Below are positions 1-6,342 of a DNA stretch of 15,166 nucleotides, piece by piece; within the stretch, counting starts at the first letter, position 1, and the number at the start of each line of letters is the position of its first letter. The notes under the pieces were generated by a model. It was given only the letters and a program-made list of their open reading frames with translations, was not told the DNA's origin and did no database searches. Both the position numbers and the translations under genes were made by a program. Source of the DNA: an uncultured Clostridium sp. (GTDB lineage Bacteria; Bacillota; Clostridia; Christensenellales; Borkfalkiaceae); the NCBI GenBank assembly GCA_900555925.1, contig USMU01000046.1:1-15166 (forward strand). Direction: 5' to 3'.

Positions 1-55
1 GGAACGCTCCGCGGCTGTTTTTCGGCGCTTTTTATCCGATAATTTATTTTTTGTT

Positions 56-979
56 TCAGGGAAGCGTTTTGCCCGTGGAAAGGTAAAGGGAATACCATTC
101 CTCTCTCGTAAGGGAAATGTCTGCCGAGACGCACAGTTGTTTAAGACGTGCGGGATCGGTAGTGCCCGCGATAACCTGCATGCCCGCGGGATGGCGCAAA
201 ATCCAGGCGAACGCGACGGCGGACGGCGCGCAGCCGTATTTTTCGGCCAAGCGGGAAAGCTCTTTGTTGAGTTCGGGGAATTTATCGTTCCCGACAAAAA
301 TCCCTTCAAACATGCCGTAATTGAGCGGCGACCACGCCTGTACCGTGATATTTTTCAGGCGGCAGTAGTCGAGGACCTCGCCGCCGCGCTCCACCGATTC
401 CGCCTTTGCCATATTGACGTTGAGTCCCTCGTCTACCATTCCCGAATGCATGAGCGAGAATTGCAGCTGATTGGCGACGACCGGATACCTGCCCCGATTG
501 AACAGTTCCGTCTGCCGTGCGGAAAAGTTGCTTACGCCGAAGGCCTTTACCTTTCCCGAACGATATAATTCGTCGAAAGCGCTGTCCACTTCCTCGGGAT
601 CTGCCAGCGCATCGGGGCGGTGCAGGAGAAGGACGTCGAGATAGTCCGTGCCCAACCGTTTGAGACTGCCTTCGACGGAGGAAAGAATATGCTCTTTGGA
701 AAAGTCGTACATGCCCTTGCGAATCCCGCATTTGGACTGCAAAACGATCTTTTCGCGGGAAATCCCCAATTTTTTCGCCGCTTCTTTGAAGCGGATCTCG
801 CTCTCTCCGCCGCCGTAAATGTCCGCATGATCGAACATATTCACGCCCGAATCCAGCGCCGTTTTCAAAAGTTCCTCCACGCGGGATAACGGTTTGTCCG
901 CAATCCGCATGCAGCCGAGAACAATGCGGGAGACCTCTCTCCCCTCTCTCCCCTCTTTTCCCAATCGAATATATTTCAT
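56..979 (-). CDS. Aldo/keto reductase family oxidoreductase
   Basis: This 307-residue protein has the aldo/keto reductase (TIM-barrel, NADPH-dependent carbonyl reductase) signatures: an N-terminal VSRIVLGCMR strand, FDHADIYGGG (about residues 49-58), QSKCGI around Lys83, LLLHRPD with His120, GVSNFS and a late IAGTTDPARL segment. The catalytic tetrad Asp50, Tyr55, Lys83 and His120 can all be placed. It resembles the YdhF/oxidoreductase subgroup; the substrate cannot be inferred. The start is supported by an AAAGGAGG site about 10 bases upstream of ATG. It begins 16 bp after the stop of the Abi_2-like gene and is probably co-transcribed with it. A 9-bp in-frame tandem duplication near the N terminus (935-955) adds a GRE repeat that typical LGxTGLxVSRIxLG N termini lack. 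No clear terminator is visible in the 55 bases downstream. Confidence 0.93.
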   Translation of the reverse strand: MKYIRLGKEGREGREVSRIVLGCMRIADKPLSRVEELLKTALDSGVNMFDHADIYGGGESEIRFKEAAKKLGISREKIVLQSKCGIRKGMYDFSKEHILSSVEGSLKRLGTDYLDVLLLHRPDALADPEEVDSAFDELYRSGKVKAFGVSNFSARQTELFNRGRYPVVANQLQFSLMHSGMVDEGLNVNMAKAESVERGGEVLDYCRLKNITVQAWSPLNYGMFEGIFVGNDKFPELNKELSRLAEKYGCAPSAVAFAWILRHPAGMQVIAGTTDPARLKQLCVSADISLTREEWYSLYLSTGKTLP

Positions 980-995
980 AGCTTTTCAGCCTCCT

Positions 996-1964
996 TTACT
1001 TTTTCATCGCGTCTAGCTTCCGCCAAGCCCCGCTCAACCCCGTCTCCTCGTACACGCGGCGCATGGCGAACGGCGGCAGAACTCTTTTCAGTTCTTCCGT
1101 CTCCGCGGCGGTGCGGCGGAGAAATACGGAAAATTCTTCCTTGGGAAGCATATACTTGAAAATCACGACCAGCGCGAGAAAATCGCATTTGCCGTATTTT
1201 CGGCGCCCGTCGGAAAAGCGCGGCACTTGCAGGGATTTCCATACGGGCAGATTATCGCTCAGCCGCACGGCGGGAAGGTGCGCGCAAAATACGCGCTCGC
1301 CGTGGGCGGCGATATTCCGATACCCCACCAGCATTTCCGTCATATTACATAAAATATTGCCCGCGAGACCGTATTCCGACGCGATTTCCGCTCGGTCTTC
1401 CGTTTTCATCAGTTTGAGAAATTTGGAAGTATTCCCGAAGCTCAGCGCCCGTATGAGCGCCCAAAGCGGCACGTGACCGTAGCGCTCCGCATTATGCGCG
1501 ATATAGTCGCGGTAGCTCTTGGACTCCTCGTCCAGACTGTCTTTCAAAATTTCCTTACACGTCGATATGAGCCAGCGGACGTTGCCCCGTTCCTCCGCCT
1601 TCGATGTGAAATTTTCCTCGGAAAGATAGGAACGCTCGTTGACGCCGTAACGCTTACTGAATGTGTCGGCGATCAGCGCTTTTATGTTACATTCCACACC
1701 CTGCGTATATTCGTATACGATTCCGCGAAGATGTTTATCGAAATTATACAAAGCCTCGATATGCCGAAAGCGGGTTCCGCGGATATAGCGTTTCTTTTCG
1801 TCCTTGAACAGCCGATTATATCCGACGGCGAAATTATAATATCCTTCCCATTTGAGACGGGCGATCGCCTCCCGCTCGTCGTCGAAGATCAGACCGTCCC
1901 TTTTAAGTTTCTCTATCTGCTGTTCATAAGTGAGATAAACCTTATCGCCCATTGACTTTCGCAC
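996..1964 (-). CDS. Abi_2 / AbiD-AbiF-like HEPN protein (putative abortive infection RNase)
   Basis: This 322-residue protein matches the Abi_2 (AbiD/AbiF) pattern. It has an N-terminal TYEQQIEKLKRDGL segment, GYYNFAVGYNRLF (about 41-53), TRFRHIEALYNFDKHLR (about 64-80), VPLWALIRALSFGNTSKF (about 165-182) and YRNIAAHGERVF (about 215-226). The last contains an R-x4-H motif (Arg216, His221), the catalytic signature of HEPN ribonucleases. Family members act as toxins or abortive-infection effectors that cleave RNA; that role is inferred here. The chosen start is GTG at 1964, with GGGAGG about 4 bases upstream. ATG at residue 5 is possible but sits about 16 bases from that site. A promoter at 2066-2094 and a hairpin-rich leader ending in a terminator precede it, so expression probably depends on readthrough. 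The AKR gene follows directly. Confidence 0.88.
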   Translation of the reverse strand: MRKSMGDKVYLTYEQQIEKLKRDGLIFDDEREAIARLKWEGYYNFAVGYNRLFKDEKKRYIRGTRFRHIEALYNFDKHLRGIVYEYTQGVECNIKALIADTFSKRYGVNERSYLSEENFTSKAEERGNVRWLISTCKEILKDSLDEESKSYRDYIAHNAERYGHVPLWALIRALSFGNTSKFLKLMKTEDRAEIASEYGLAGNILCNMTEMLVGYRNIAAHGERVFCAHLPAVRLSDNLPVWKSLQVPRFSDGRRKYGKCDFLALVVIFKYMLPKEEFSVFLRRTAAETEELKRVLPPFAMRRVYEETGLSGAWRKLDAMKK

Positions 1965-1987
1965 GGCGCCTCCCGATACCTTTTTTC

Positions 1988-2060
1988 AGAAAAACAGGGG
2001 CCCCATAAATGAGGCCCCTCGCCGTTCCCGACGGCAATGTACCCTCGGAAATCATTCCCG
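1988..2060 (-). ncRNA. Candidate small structured RNA in the leader of the Abi_2 gene
   Basis: A promoter-like pair at 2066-2094 would start transcription near 2059. The next 70 bases hold three non-overlapping hairpins: GGAA-tgat-TTCC (2047-2058), GCCGT-cggga-ACGGC (2021-2035), and a 7-bp GC-rich stem AGGGGCC/GGCCCCT with a 10-base loop (1996-2019), followed by five U (1990-1994). Promoter plus terminator would make a roughly 70-nt RNA ending about 25 bases before the Abi_2 start codon. RNA antitoxins with a terminator ahead of the toxin gene are known for type III toxin-antitoxin loci, and RNA antitoxins have been reported for AbiF-type proteins. The simple alternative is that the third hairpin is only the terminator of the upstream tyrS operon. 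Function is inferred. Confidence 0.42.
1990..2019 (-). terminator. Intrinsic terminator after the tyrS-yigZ-membrane protein operon
   Basis: On the minus strand a perfect 7-bp stem AGGGGCC/GGCCCCT with a 10-base loop is followed by GTTTTTCTG. It lies 49 bases past the stop of the 262-residue membrane protein gene and inside the presumed leader of the Abi_2 gene, so it may serve as both operon terminator and leader attenuator. Confidence 0.75.
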
Positions 2061-2065
2061 TCTTT

Positions 2066-2094
2066 ATATTACCACGATTTTTCCGGTTTGTCAA
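2066..2094 (-). promoter_or_regulatory. Predicted sigma-A promoter for the Abi_2 leader/gene
   Basis: TTGACA (2089-2094) and TAATAT (2066-2071) are separated by 17 bases on the minus strand. The -10 overlaps the stop codon of the upstream membrane protein gene (2069-2071) and the -35 lies within its coding sequence. The -35 is a consensus match; the -10 matches 4 of 6 positions. Confidence 0.55.
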
Positions 2095-2857
2095 TATCCG
2101 AAGTCAAAATTTTTTCCGTTTCCGCCTCAAATTTTTTCAGAGCTTTCCAAGCGCGGATCCCCAGCAGAAACCAAACGTCCCCCGCCGTCAGCAAAACACA
2201 TTCCGATTGTCTTCCCCCGTCCTCGATTGCGTATTCGGATTTTTGTACCCGAGAAAACGCCGTTTCTTCGCGGGAGAATATGTAGCATCCCAAATCGCGT
2301 TCCATATACAAAAAACCGTCCCGAATATTGCCCGCGAGGCGGAGCGTACCGTCCTCCGCCGTGAACAGACACACATCACAGAGCGAAAAACGCTTATCGG
2401 AGGAAAGAAAACATTTCGTCACGGCATTCTTTTCCGTATAGCCGTAATATTTCCGAAAGGGAAGCACCGCCGCGACGTATTTCTTTAAGTCCTCTCTTTT
2501 CGCGTATTTTATCCACTGTTTTTCGGACTCCTCAACCGCTTTCGGCCGACGGGAAGATAAAGTCAGCAACAAAGTCGTGACCACGGAAAGACTGAAAAAC
2601 ATTACGAGCATGGCGATAATGCGGGGCAAGTCAAATTTTCCGACCGTTCCCAAGACAATCAAACCGACGACGAGCGCCGACCATAAAATCAAAAGAACTA
2701 TCGTCCGTGTTTTTATTCGTTTGGGAGGCTTCGGTTCGGCCGGTTTTCTGAAAACTTTTTCCGCGGTGGCATAAGCGGCTTTATCCGCAATCAGATAGCC
2801 GTTTGCGTACGTTCTCGGACGATTCTTTTCGTCACTCGATAAACTGAGATATTTCAT
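2069..2857 (-). CDS. Hypothetical membrane protein with two adjacent transmembrane segments
   Basis: I do not recognise this 262-residue protein. It has a soluble N-terminal stretch of about 50 residues with a proline/lysine-rich linker (EPKPPKRIKTRT), then two hydrophobic helices at about 52-72 and 77-100. A cytoplasmic-looking domain of about 160 residues with mixed strands and helices follows (for example LRLAGNIRDGFLYMERDLG). The two-helix hairpin before a soluble domain is typical of small membrane-anchored proteins of unknown function. The start is supported by AGGGGG about 7 bases upstream. It lies 31 bp downstream of yigZ in the same direction and ends the presumed tyrS operon, just before the terminator at 1990-2019. 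Its C-terminal codons also carry the promoter of the Abi_2 gene. Confidence 0.8.
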   Translation of the reverse strand: MKYLSLSSDEKNRPRTYANGYLIADKAAYATAEKVFRKPAEPKPPKRIKTRTIVLLILWSALVVGLIVLGTVGKFDLPRIIAMLVMFFSLSVVTTLLLTLSSRRPKAVEESEKQWIKYAKREDLKKYVAAVLPFRKYYGYTEKNAVTKCFLSSDKRFSLCDVCLFTAEDGTLRLAGNIRDGFLYMERDLGCYIFSREETAFSRVQKSEYAIEDGGRQSECVLLTAGDVWFLLGIRAWKALKKFEAETEKILTSDIDKPEKSW

Positions 2858-2888
2858 AATTTTCCCCCTCTTCTCCGTTCCGCTTCCG

Positions 2889-3521
2889 TCAGAGTCCGAA
2901 AGCGCGATAATATTCCCTTCCGGGTTTTATCTCGCCCCTGCCCTGCATATAATCGATAAATTCCGCCTGAAAATTCTCCGCGTCCGACTTTTTTACGGCG
3001 ACGGTGAAAAATACCTTTTCCGCATAGTTTTCAGAAAGCGGCAGGCACCGCCCCGAAGAAATGAATTTCCGTGCGGAATCCGCTTCGGAGTAATCCACGC
3101 GGATTTCGTATTCCCTACACATTTCCACCGTGCGAATATCCGCCCCCGCAAGGTTCTCGGACGCCGCGGAGGAATACGCGCGCACGAGCCCGCCCGCGCC
3201 CAGCTTTATACCGCCGAAATAGCGGACGACGGCGACCGCCGTTTCCGTCAGCTTCTTATTCTTCAAAACGTCCAGAATGGGCATACCCGCCGTACCCTGC
3301 GGCTCTCCGTCGTCGGAAAAGCGCATGAGGTTGCCCGTTTTATCCGCGATAAACGCATAACAACAATGCGTGGCAAAAGTGTGCTTCGAACGAATCTCCG
3401 ACAAGAAATTTTTCGCTTCCTCCTCGCTTTCTACGTGCTCCGAATAGGCGATAAAGCGAGATTTTTCGATGACCTTTTCGCTCTCGTGACGTCCGAATAC
3501 GGTCAAAACGGCTTTTTCCAT
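2889..3521 (-). CDS. yigZ: YigZ/IMPACT family protein (UPF0029)
   Basis: This 210-residue protein carries the YigZ/IMPACT signature: EKSRFIAYSEHV (about 19-30), the Cys/His stretch THCCYAF (51-57), RFSDDGEPQGTAGMPIL (about 67-82) and VVRYFGGIKLGAGGLVRAYS (about 98-117). A ferredoxin-like C-terminal half ends in GREYYRAFGL. Length is typical for the bacterial family, about 200-210 residues. Its molecular function is not established; eukaryotic IMPACT acts on the Gcn2 pathway, and the bacterial proteins are often regarded as translation- or RNA-associated. It starts 13 bp after the tyrS stop, with a GGCGGGA-type ribosome binding site, so co-transcription with tyrS is likely. Confidence 0.92.
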   Translation of the reverse strand: MEKAVLTVFGRHESEKVIEKSRFIAYSEHVESEEEAKNFLSEIRSKHTFATHCCYAFIADKTGNLMRFSDDGEPQGTAGMPILDVLKNKKLTETAVAVVRYFGGIKLGAGGLVRAYSSAASENLAGADIRTVEMCREYEIRVDYSEADSARKFISSGRCLPLSENYAEKVFFTVAVKKSDAENFQAEFIDYMQGRGEIKPGREYYRAFGL

Positions 3522-3534
3522 TTTCCCGCCGTCC

Positions 3535-4728
3535 TTATTTCACTACGATTCTGACGTGCACTTTCTTCCCTTTATGCAAAACAAATTCATTCGCGGGAAC
3601 GGGCATATTCACGTCCGTCACCTTCGTTTCGTCCACGCTGACGCCGCCCTGCTCGATGAGCCGTCTCGCTTCGCCTTTGGATTTCGCGATTCCCGCCGAA
3701 ACCATCGCGTCCACTACCGTCGCCGCGCCCTTTGCTTCCTTGGTGAGGAGCTCCGCGTCCGATCCGCCGAACGCCGCACGGGCCTGACTTCTCGCCGTGT
3801 TCGCCTTCTCCTCGCCGTGAACCTCTTTCGTCAATTCGTAGGCGAGAACTTCTTTCGCCGCATTGATGCGCTCGTCCTTATGGCGGCAGAGTTCCTCGAT
3901 TTCCGAAAGCGGCAGGAACGTGAGCAGCTTCATGCACTTTTCCACATCCTCGTCCGCCGTGTTGCGCCAATACTGGTAAAATTCGTAAGGGGACGTCTTA
4001 TTCTCGTCCAGCCAAACCGCGCCTTTCGCCGTCTTGCCCATCTTTTTGCCGTCCGACGTCGTCAAAAGCGTGAACGTCATCGCATAGGCGGGTTTCTGCT
4101 CCTTGATCCGAATCAGATTCGCGCCCGCGAGAATATTGCTCCATTGATCGTCGCCGCCCAGCTCCAACGCACAGCCGTATTTCCGATACAGGACGAGGAA
4201 ATCGTAAGCCTGCATGAGCATATAGTTAAATTCGAGGAAGGAAAGCCCCCGTTCGAGACGCTGTTTGAAACACTCCGCCGTCAGCATCTTATTGACCGAA
4301 AAATGCGCTCCGATTTCTCGAAGAAAATCCACATAGTTGAGATTCAGGAGCCAATCCGCATTATCCACGACGATCGCTGCGTTTTCCCCTTCAAAATCGA
4401 TGAAACGGGACATCTGCTTCTTGAAACACTCCACATTGTGCTTTACCGTGTCCCGCGTCATCATGCTGCGCATGTCCGTGCGCCCCGAAGGGTCTCCGAT
4501 CATGCCCGTGCCGCCCCCCACGAGAACAATCGGACGATGCCCCGCCTGCTGCATGTGATGCATGGCGATCAGCTGCATAAAATGCCCTACGTGCAGAGAG
4601 TCCGCCGTCGGGTCAAAACCGATATAGAAAGATACGCTCTCTTTGCCGAGCTTCTCGTAAAGTTCGTCCTCGAATACCGTCTGTTTGATAAATCCCCGCG
4701 CGCGGAGAGTGTCCATTACGTTTGCCAT
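3535..4728 (-). CDS. tyrS: Tyrosyl-tRNA synthetase
   Basis: This class Ic aminoacyl-tRNA synthetase charges tRNA-Tyr. The 397-residue protein has a Rossmann core with [13 protein letters not shown] (HIGH-like, His46 and His49) and [13 protein letters not shown] (71-83). It also has the tyrosine-pocket segment [13 protein letters not shown] (about 169-181), GGDDQWSNI (191-199) and KMGKT at 229-233 (the KMSKS signature). A C-terminal S4 RNA-binding domain lies at about 330-397 ([20 protein letters not shown]). The start is supported by AAAGGAG 7 bases before ATG. It is the first gene of a tyrS-yigZ-membrane protein operon, transcribed from a promoter near 4933-4961. The roughly 195-nt leader contains an intrinsic terminator, implying attenuation, but no T-box motif is visible. 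Confidence 0.97.
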   Translation of the reverse strand: MANVMDTLRARGFIKQTVFEDELYEKLGKESVSFYIGFDPTADSLHVGHFMQLIAMHHMQQAGHRPIVLVGGGTGMIGDPSGRTDMRSMMTRDTVKHNVECFKKQMSRFIDFEGENAAIVVDNADWLLNLNYVDFLREIGAHFSVNKMLTAECFKQRLERGLSFLEFNYMLMQAYDFLVLYRKYGCALELGGDDQWSNILAGANLIRIKEQKPAYAMTFTLLTTSDGKKMGKTAKGAVWLDENKTSPYEFYQYWRNTADEDVEKCMKLLTFLPLSEIEELCRHKDERINAAKEVLAYELTKEVHGEEKANTARSQARAAFGGSDAELLTKEAKGAATVVDAMVSAGIAKSKGEARRLIEQGGVSVDETKVTDVNMPVPANEFVLHKGKKVHVRIVVK

Positions 4729-4770
4729 AAATTTACTCCTTTATCCTTTTTCGTCTGAATTTTTCTTAGT

Positions 4771-4805
4771 GAAAAAACAAAACGGTCTGCGCGCACGCAA
4801 ACCGT
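4771..4805 (-). terminator. Intrinsic terminator (attenuator) in the tyrS leader
   Basis: On the minus strand ACGGTTTGCG and CGCAGACCGT form a 10-bp stem (one G-U pair) with a 4-base TGCG loop at 4782-4805, followed by TTTGTTTTTT. It sits about 43 bases before the tyrS start codon and downstream of the promoter at 4933-4961. It is therefore positioned to stop transcription before tyrS unless an alternative fold prevents it. Confidence 0.8.
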
Positions 4806-4926
4806 CGATTTCGTCCTTTCCGAAAGACTTTCCGCGATTTTACGCACGACAAACAAACGCACCGCCGCAATAGGCGTACGCATAAATGTTATAACGTCCG
4901 TTTTCGCTTAAAAAATGTCTCATGGT
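4771..4926 (-). promoter_or_regulatory. tyrS 5' leader RNA, probable attenuation element of unidentified class
   Basis: About 155 nt separate the predicted transcription start from the end of the leader terminator. Visible local structures are CGCC/GGCG (minus strand, near 4862-4877) and GTCTTT/AAGGAC around a CGGA loop (near 4814-4829), then the 10-bp terminator stem. A T-box would be expected for tyrS in a Firmicute. However, I find no UGG anywhere in the leader and nothing like AGGGTGGNACCGCG, so a canonical T-box is not supported. It could be an unrecognised ligand- or tRNA-sensing leader, or a short RNA of its own. Confidence 0.5.
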
Positions 4927-4932
4927 ATTTTC

Positions 4933-4961
4933 AGTTTACTCCCTTTCCTGCCTTTTGTCAA
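4933..4961 (-). promoter_or_regulatory. Predicted sigma-A promoter of the tyrS operon
   Basis: TTGACA (4956-4961) and TAAACT (4933-4938) are separated by exactly 17 bases on the minus strand. The same TAAACT -10 recurs at the promoter of the gene at 11126, which supports its use here. Confidence 0.7.
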
Positions 4962-5025
4962 GCGTTTTGACGGGATTTTGCCGTTTCGGATAAATGAAAT
5001 TAAAATTACCCGACTTTTCGCACTT

Positions 5026-5211
5026 TTAAGCAAATGCCGCCGACTTTTCCGCCGCCCTTTCGGGAAACAACGTCAAAGACAACAGCGCCGCCATCGCTTC
5101 CTCCTCCGTCCGATTCCGAAGACGACGCACCAGCTCCATATTCACAGACTCGTTGCGCTCGCGTATGAGCCGCTTTTCATATTCCCTCATCGAAAAATTT
5201 TCCGCAGTCAT
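5026..5211 (-). CDS. Small hypothetical protein, divergent from the WYL regulator
   Basis: This 61-residue protein is not recognised. It is highly charged and predicted helical (MREYEKRLIRERNESVNMEL, then RRLRNRTEEEAMAALLSL) with an alanine-rich tail, and has no signal peptide or membrane segment. I count it as a gene for two reasons. An AAGGAG site lies 9 bases before ATG. An extended -10 promoter (TGGTATAAT, 5248-5256) lies about 40 bases upstream, in the region shared with the divergent WYL gene. The 22-bp palindrome at 5263-5284 would control both, so this is the natural target of that regulator. No terminator is evident between it and the tyrS promoter. Confidence 0.6.
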   Translation of the reverse strand: MTAENFSMREYEKRLIRERNESVNMELVRRLRNRTEEEAMAALLSLTLFPERAAEKSAAFA

Positions 5212-5247
5212 CTCTGTTTTCTCCTTCTTCCTTTATTCTATGCCGAT

Positions 5248-5256
5248 ATTATACCA
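5248..5256 (-). promoter_or_regulatory. Extended -10 promoter for the 61-residue gene
   Basis: On the minus strand TGGTATAAT is a perfect extended -10 element (TGn plus consensus TATAAT). A matching -35 at normal spacing is not present; the palindrome at 5263-5284 occupies that position. The transcription start would be near 5241, giving a leader of about 30 bases. Confidence 0.6.
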
Positions 5257-5262
5257 TAAATA

Positions 5263-5284
5263 ACTTGACACACGTGTGTCAAGT
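5263..5284. promoter_or_regulatory. Perfect 22-bp palindromic operator between WYL gene and small gene
   Basis: ACTTGACACAC is followed directly by its exact reverse complement. The palindrome includes the TTGACA -35 of the plus-strand promoter (5265-5270) and covers roughly -22 to -43 of the minus-strand promoter. A dimeric regulator bound here would affect both genes; the WYL protein encoded alongside is the obvious candidate (inference). Confidence 0.75.
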
Positions 5285-5292
5285 ATTATAAA
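5265..5292 (+). promoter_or_regulatory. Predicted promoter of the WYL regulator gene
   Basis: TTGACA (5265-5270) and TATAAA (5287-5292) are spaced by 16 bases. The -35 lies inside the 22-bp palindrome, consistent with autoregulation. Confidence 0.65.
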
Positions 5293-5334
5293 ATAATTAC
5301 GGAAAATCCGAAAAAATTTTTTCGGGAGGACAAA

Positions 5335-6264
5335 ATGAAATTTGAGATACTGACGGACATTTTATTCGAGCTTTTAGCGAAACGCAAGCTGACGGCAAAA
5401 TATATCGCCGAGCGTTACGGGCTTTCGGAAAGGACGATATACCGATATTTGGACGAATTGTCTCTCGCCGTCCCCGTACAGGTGCAACGGGGCAGAAACG
5501 GAGGAATTTTTATCTCCGATACCTACAAACTCCCCGTCAATTTCATGACGAAGGAGGAATACGAAGCCGCGATCGAAGCGCTCGGAGCCATGTATTCTCA
5601 ACTGCCCGAAGAACGATTCCTCGACGCGAAACGCAAACTTTCCGCGCAGGCGAAATCGGAAGCGCGGGATTTGACGCTTTCGGGAACGGTGGGAACGATC
5701 CTCGTGGACGGCGGAACTTGGGGCGATACGAGAATGTTTTCGGAAAAGCTCAGGCTTTTCGAGTCCTGCATCCGCGACTGCGCGGTGCTGGAAATCGATT
5801 ACAACTCCCGCGTCGGAGAACGCTCGCACAGAAAAATCGAGCCGCATGTACTCGTCTTTAAGCAGGGAATCTGGTACGTCTATGCCTTTTGCCGAAAAGC
5901 GCGGGACTTTCGGCTGTTCCGCCTCGGACGAGTGGAGACCGCCGTCCTGACGGGCGAAAAATTTATCCGCCGCCCTTTCCGCAGGGAGGATATTCCCCTC
6001 AATTACTGGACGGACGAAACCGCTTCCGCCGACGTGTGTCTGGAAGTCGGCGAAGAGGCCTTTGCTGACGTTCAGGATTGGCTGGGCGGGGAAAATCTGC
6101 GTCCTGCGGGCGGAAAATGGTATGCGGACGTCCGTCTGCCCGACGACGAAGTGCTCATTCGGAAAATCGTGGGGCTGGGAAATTCCGTCAAGGTGGTTTC
6201 TCCCGACAATATTCGGCTTCGCGTGAAGGATATGGCGGAAAAAATAGCGGAATTATACAGATAA
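5335..6264 (+). CDS. HTH/WYL-domain transcriptional regulator
   Basis: This 309-residue protein has the YobV/PafC-like architecture. An N-terminal winged HTH (about 3-60) includes LTAKYIAERYGLSERTIYRYLDEL and the RGRNGGIFI wing. A middle helical linker follows, then a WYL domain (about 148-205: LEIDYNSRVGERSHRKIEPH, with W180-Y181-V182 as the WYL motif, and FRLFRLGRV) and a C-terminal WCX extension to the end. WYL domains bind small ligands or nucleic acids and often control stress or defence genes. GGGAGGA lies 6 bases before the ATG. It is divergent from the 61-residue gene and shares a palindromic operator, so autorepression is likely. The ligand is unknown. Confidence 0.93.
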   Translation: MKFEILTDILFELLAKRKLTAKYIAERYGLSERTIYRYLDELSLAVPVQVQRGRNGGIFISDTYKLPVNFMTKEEYEAAIEALGAMYSQLPEERFLDAKRKLSAQAKSEARDLTLSGTVGTILVDGGTWGDTRMFSEKLRLFESCIRDCAVLEIDYNSRVGERSHRKIEPHVLVFKQGIWYVYAFCRKARDFRLFRLGRVETAVLTGEKFIRRPFRREDIPLNYWTDETASADVCLEVGEEAFADVQDWLGGENLRPAGGKWYADVRLPDDEVLIRKIVGLGNSVKVVSPDNIRLRVKDMAEKIAELYR

Positions 6265-6291
6265 TCGCGCATAACCGCGCTTTTCGGCGTC

Positions 6292-6297
6292 TATAAT
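6292..6297 (+). promoter_or_regulatory. Possible -10 element upstream of murG
   Basis: A consensus TATAAT lies 45 bases before the murG start. No convincing -35 is found at 16-18 bases spacing (GCATAA at 6269-6274), so the gene may instead be read through from the WYL gene or use another sigma factor. Confidence 0.3.
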
Positions 6298-6342
6298 AAT
6301 ATGTACCGTTCCGCAAACAGAACGGAGCGACGGAGGCGTATC

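Noticed and set aside
1..55. Terminator after the aldo/keto reductase gene
   Set aside because: The 55 bases show no stem with a U-tract; only scattered GC-rich bases and an AT-rich run are seen.
3556..4758. 400-codon plus-strand open frame opposite tyrS
   Set aside because: It is the antisense shadow of tyrS, whose motifs and length are unambiguous; it has no family features.
4740..4930. T-box riboswitch upstream of tyrS
   Set aside because: No UGG trinucleotide and no AGGGTGGNACCGCG-like element in the leader, although a terminator is present.
6301..6342. Upstream ATG giving MurG 14 extra residues
   Set aside because: No ribosome binding site there, whereas GGAGG lies 6 bases before the ATG at 6343, where family homology begins.
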